Of a stretch of DNA of 6,528 nt, positions 6,117 through 6,528 are shown piece after piece; within the stretch, counting starts at the first letter, position 1, and every line of letters starts with the position of its first letter. The notes under the pieces are model-generated. The model saw nothing but the letters and a program-made list of their open reading frames with translations, did not search any database and was not told the DNA's origin. The DNA is from an uncultured Clostridia bacterium (lineage in GTDB: Bacteria; Bacillota; Clostridia; TANB77; CAG-508), in NCBI GenBank assembly GCA_934183045.1, contig CAKPRW010000074.1:1-6528 (forward strand), written 5' to 3'. The position numbers were made by a program, and so were the translations under genes.

Positions 6117-6157
6117 TGGAAATAATTGCTATCATTTATAGTATAAAAATTGTAATA

Positions 6158-6192
6158 ACTAAAAAAGAATGCTCCATGTTAGAACATTCTTT
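6158..6192 (-). terminator. Intrinsic terminator of rpsT
   Basis: Read on the - strand, an 11-bp stem (6192-6182 with 6174-6164, one G-U) closes a 7-nt loop and is followed by a run of six T (6166-6161). It begins 34 nt after the rpsT stop and separates rpsT from the membrane protein gene downstream. Confidence 0.83.
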
Positions 6193-6226
6193 AAAAATAA
6201 AAACTATGCATAATCTTTATTTTAGC

Positions 6227-6493
6227 CTAAGCCATTGCTGCATTTAATTTTTTTGATAAACTAGATTTTTTTCTAGCTGCTGTGTTTTTTACAATAACAC
6301 CTTTAGTGCATGCTTGATCTATTTTCTTTGTTGCTTCTGCTAATAAAACTTTTGCTTCTTCAACGTTTCCAGCATTAACAGCTTCTTCAAATTTTCTAAC
6401 AGCTGATTTATATCCAGATTTTATCATATTATTTCTTAAAGTTTTTTTCTCAATTACTTTAACTCTTTTCTTTGCTGATTTAATATTTGGCAT
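6227..6493 (-). CDS. rpsT: 30S ribosomal protein S20
   Basis: S20 binds 16S rRNA directly and helps early folding of the 30S body. The product has 88 residues, the usual length, and is strongly basic. It starts [12 protein letters not shown], the family hallmark, with a second conserved block [18 protein letters not shown]. The C-terminal part includes the [16 protein letters not shown] motif. The start ATG has a full AGGAGGTG site on the - strand (6511-6504), 10 nt upstream. It is transcribed alone as far as the window shows, ending at a hairpin at 6158-6192. Its promoter probably lies at or beyond the window edge. Confidence 0.99.
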   Translation of the reverse strand: MPNIKSAKKRVKVIEKKTLRNNMIKSGYKSAVRKFEEAVNAGNVEEAKVLLAEATKKIDQACTKGVIVKNTAARKKSSLSKKLNAAMA

Positions 6494-6528
6494 ATCTTTT
6501 AAGCACCTCCTCTTAGTCTATATTACAC

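Noticed and set aside
6055..6135. Upstream 27-codon extension of the small membrane protein from the ATG at 6135
   Set aside because: The extension is low-complexity Ile/Tyr sequence over a likely promoter, and a GAGGTG site inside it points to the ATG at 6054.
6520..6527. TG followed by TAATAT on the - strand as the rpsT promoter
   Set aside because: Only four of six -10 bases match, and any -35 would lie outside the window, so it cannot be judged.
1..6528. Search for defence, toxin-antitoxin, phage, CRISPR, riboswitch or selfish coding elements
   Set aside because: Apart from the ribosomal protein leaders and one candidate palindromic repeat, all space is taken by core translation genes and short spacers. 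No spaced direct repeats, transposase frames or att-like duplications were seen by eye.

Overview
The window comes from a very A+T-rich, low-GC Gram-positive bacterium, most likely a member of the class Clostridia. This rests on strong GGAGG-type ribosome binding sites, A/T-rich third codon positions, Firmicutes-style ribosomal protein leaders and the GatCAB route to Gln-tRNA. The genus cannot be fixed from the sequence alone. Everything except one small membrane protein is core translation machinery. I see no defence system, phage, insertion sequence with a transposase, CRISPR array, tRNA or rRNA gene.

Positions 1-2300 (+ strand) hold the stalk-protein cluster: the 3' two thirds of rplK (L11), then complete rplA (L1), rplJ (L10) and rplL (L7/L12). 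Two likely autoregulatory RNA elements sit between the genes. One is a compact L1-binding hairpin whose 3' arm runs into the rplA ribosome binding site (301-329). The other is a complete L10 leader before rplJ (about 1033-1145), with mutually exclusive anti-antiterminator, antiterminator and terminator pairings. The cluster ends at a long hairpin (2232-2296) followed by a second related hairpin (2311-2342). Together these look like a REP-type palindromic repeat that also serves as a terminator.

Positions 2370-5800 (+ strand) hold gatC, gatA and gatB behind a promoter at 2370-2398. They encode the three subunits of the glutamyl-tRNA(Gln)/aspartyl-tRNA(Asn) amidotransferase. A hairpin with A- and T-tracts at 5758-5791 ends the operon and can also terminate transcription from the opposite strand. 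Finding gatCAB directly after rplL, where rpoB and rpoC usually lie, is the main departure from ordinary gene order, and the repeat sits exactly at that junction.

Positions 5803-6528 are on the - strand: rpsT (S20) with its own terminator, then a gene for an unrecognised 83-residue two-helix membrane protein that converges on gatB.

The genes share a theme of protein synthesis. L1, L10 and L12 build the L1 and L7/L12 stalks, L11 forms the base of the L12 stalk, S20 is an early-assembling 30S protein, and GatCAB supplies correctly charged Gln-tRNA (and possibly Asn-tRNA). No clear candidate for a previously undescribed system was found. The items most worth a second look are the repeat at the rplL/gatC junction, the altered gene order, and the small membrane protein beside rpsT.
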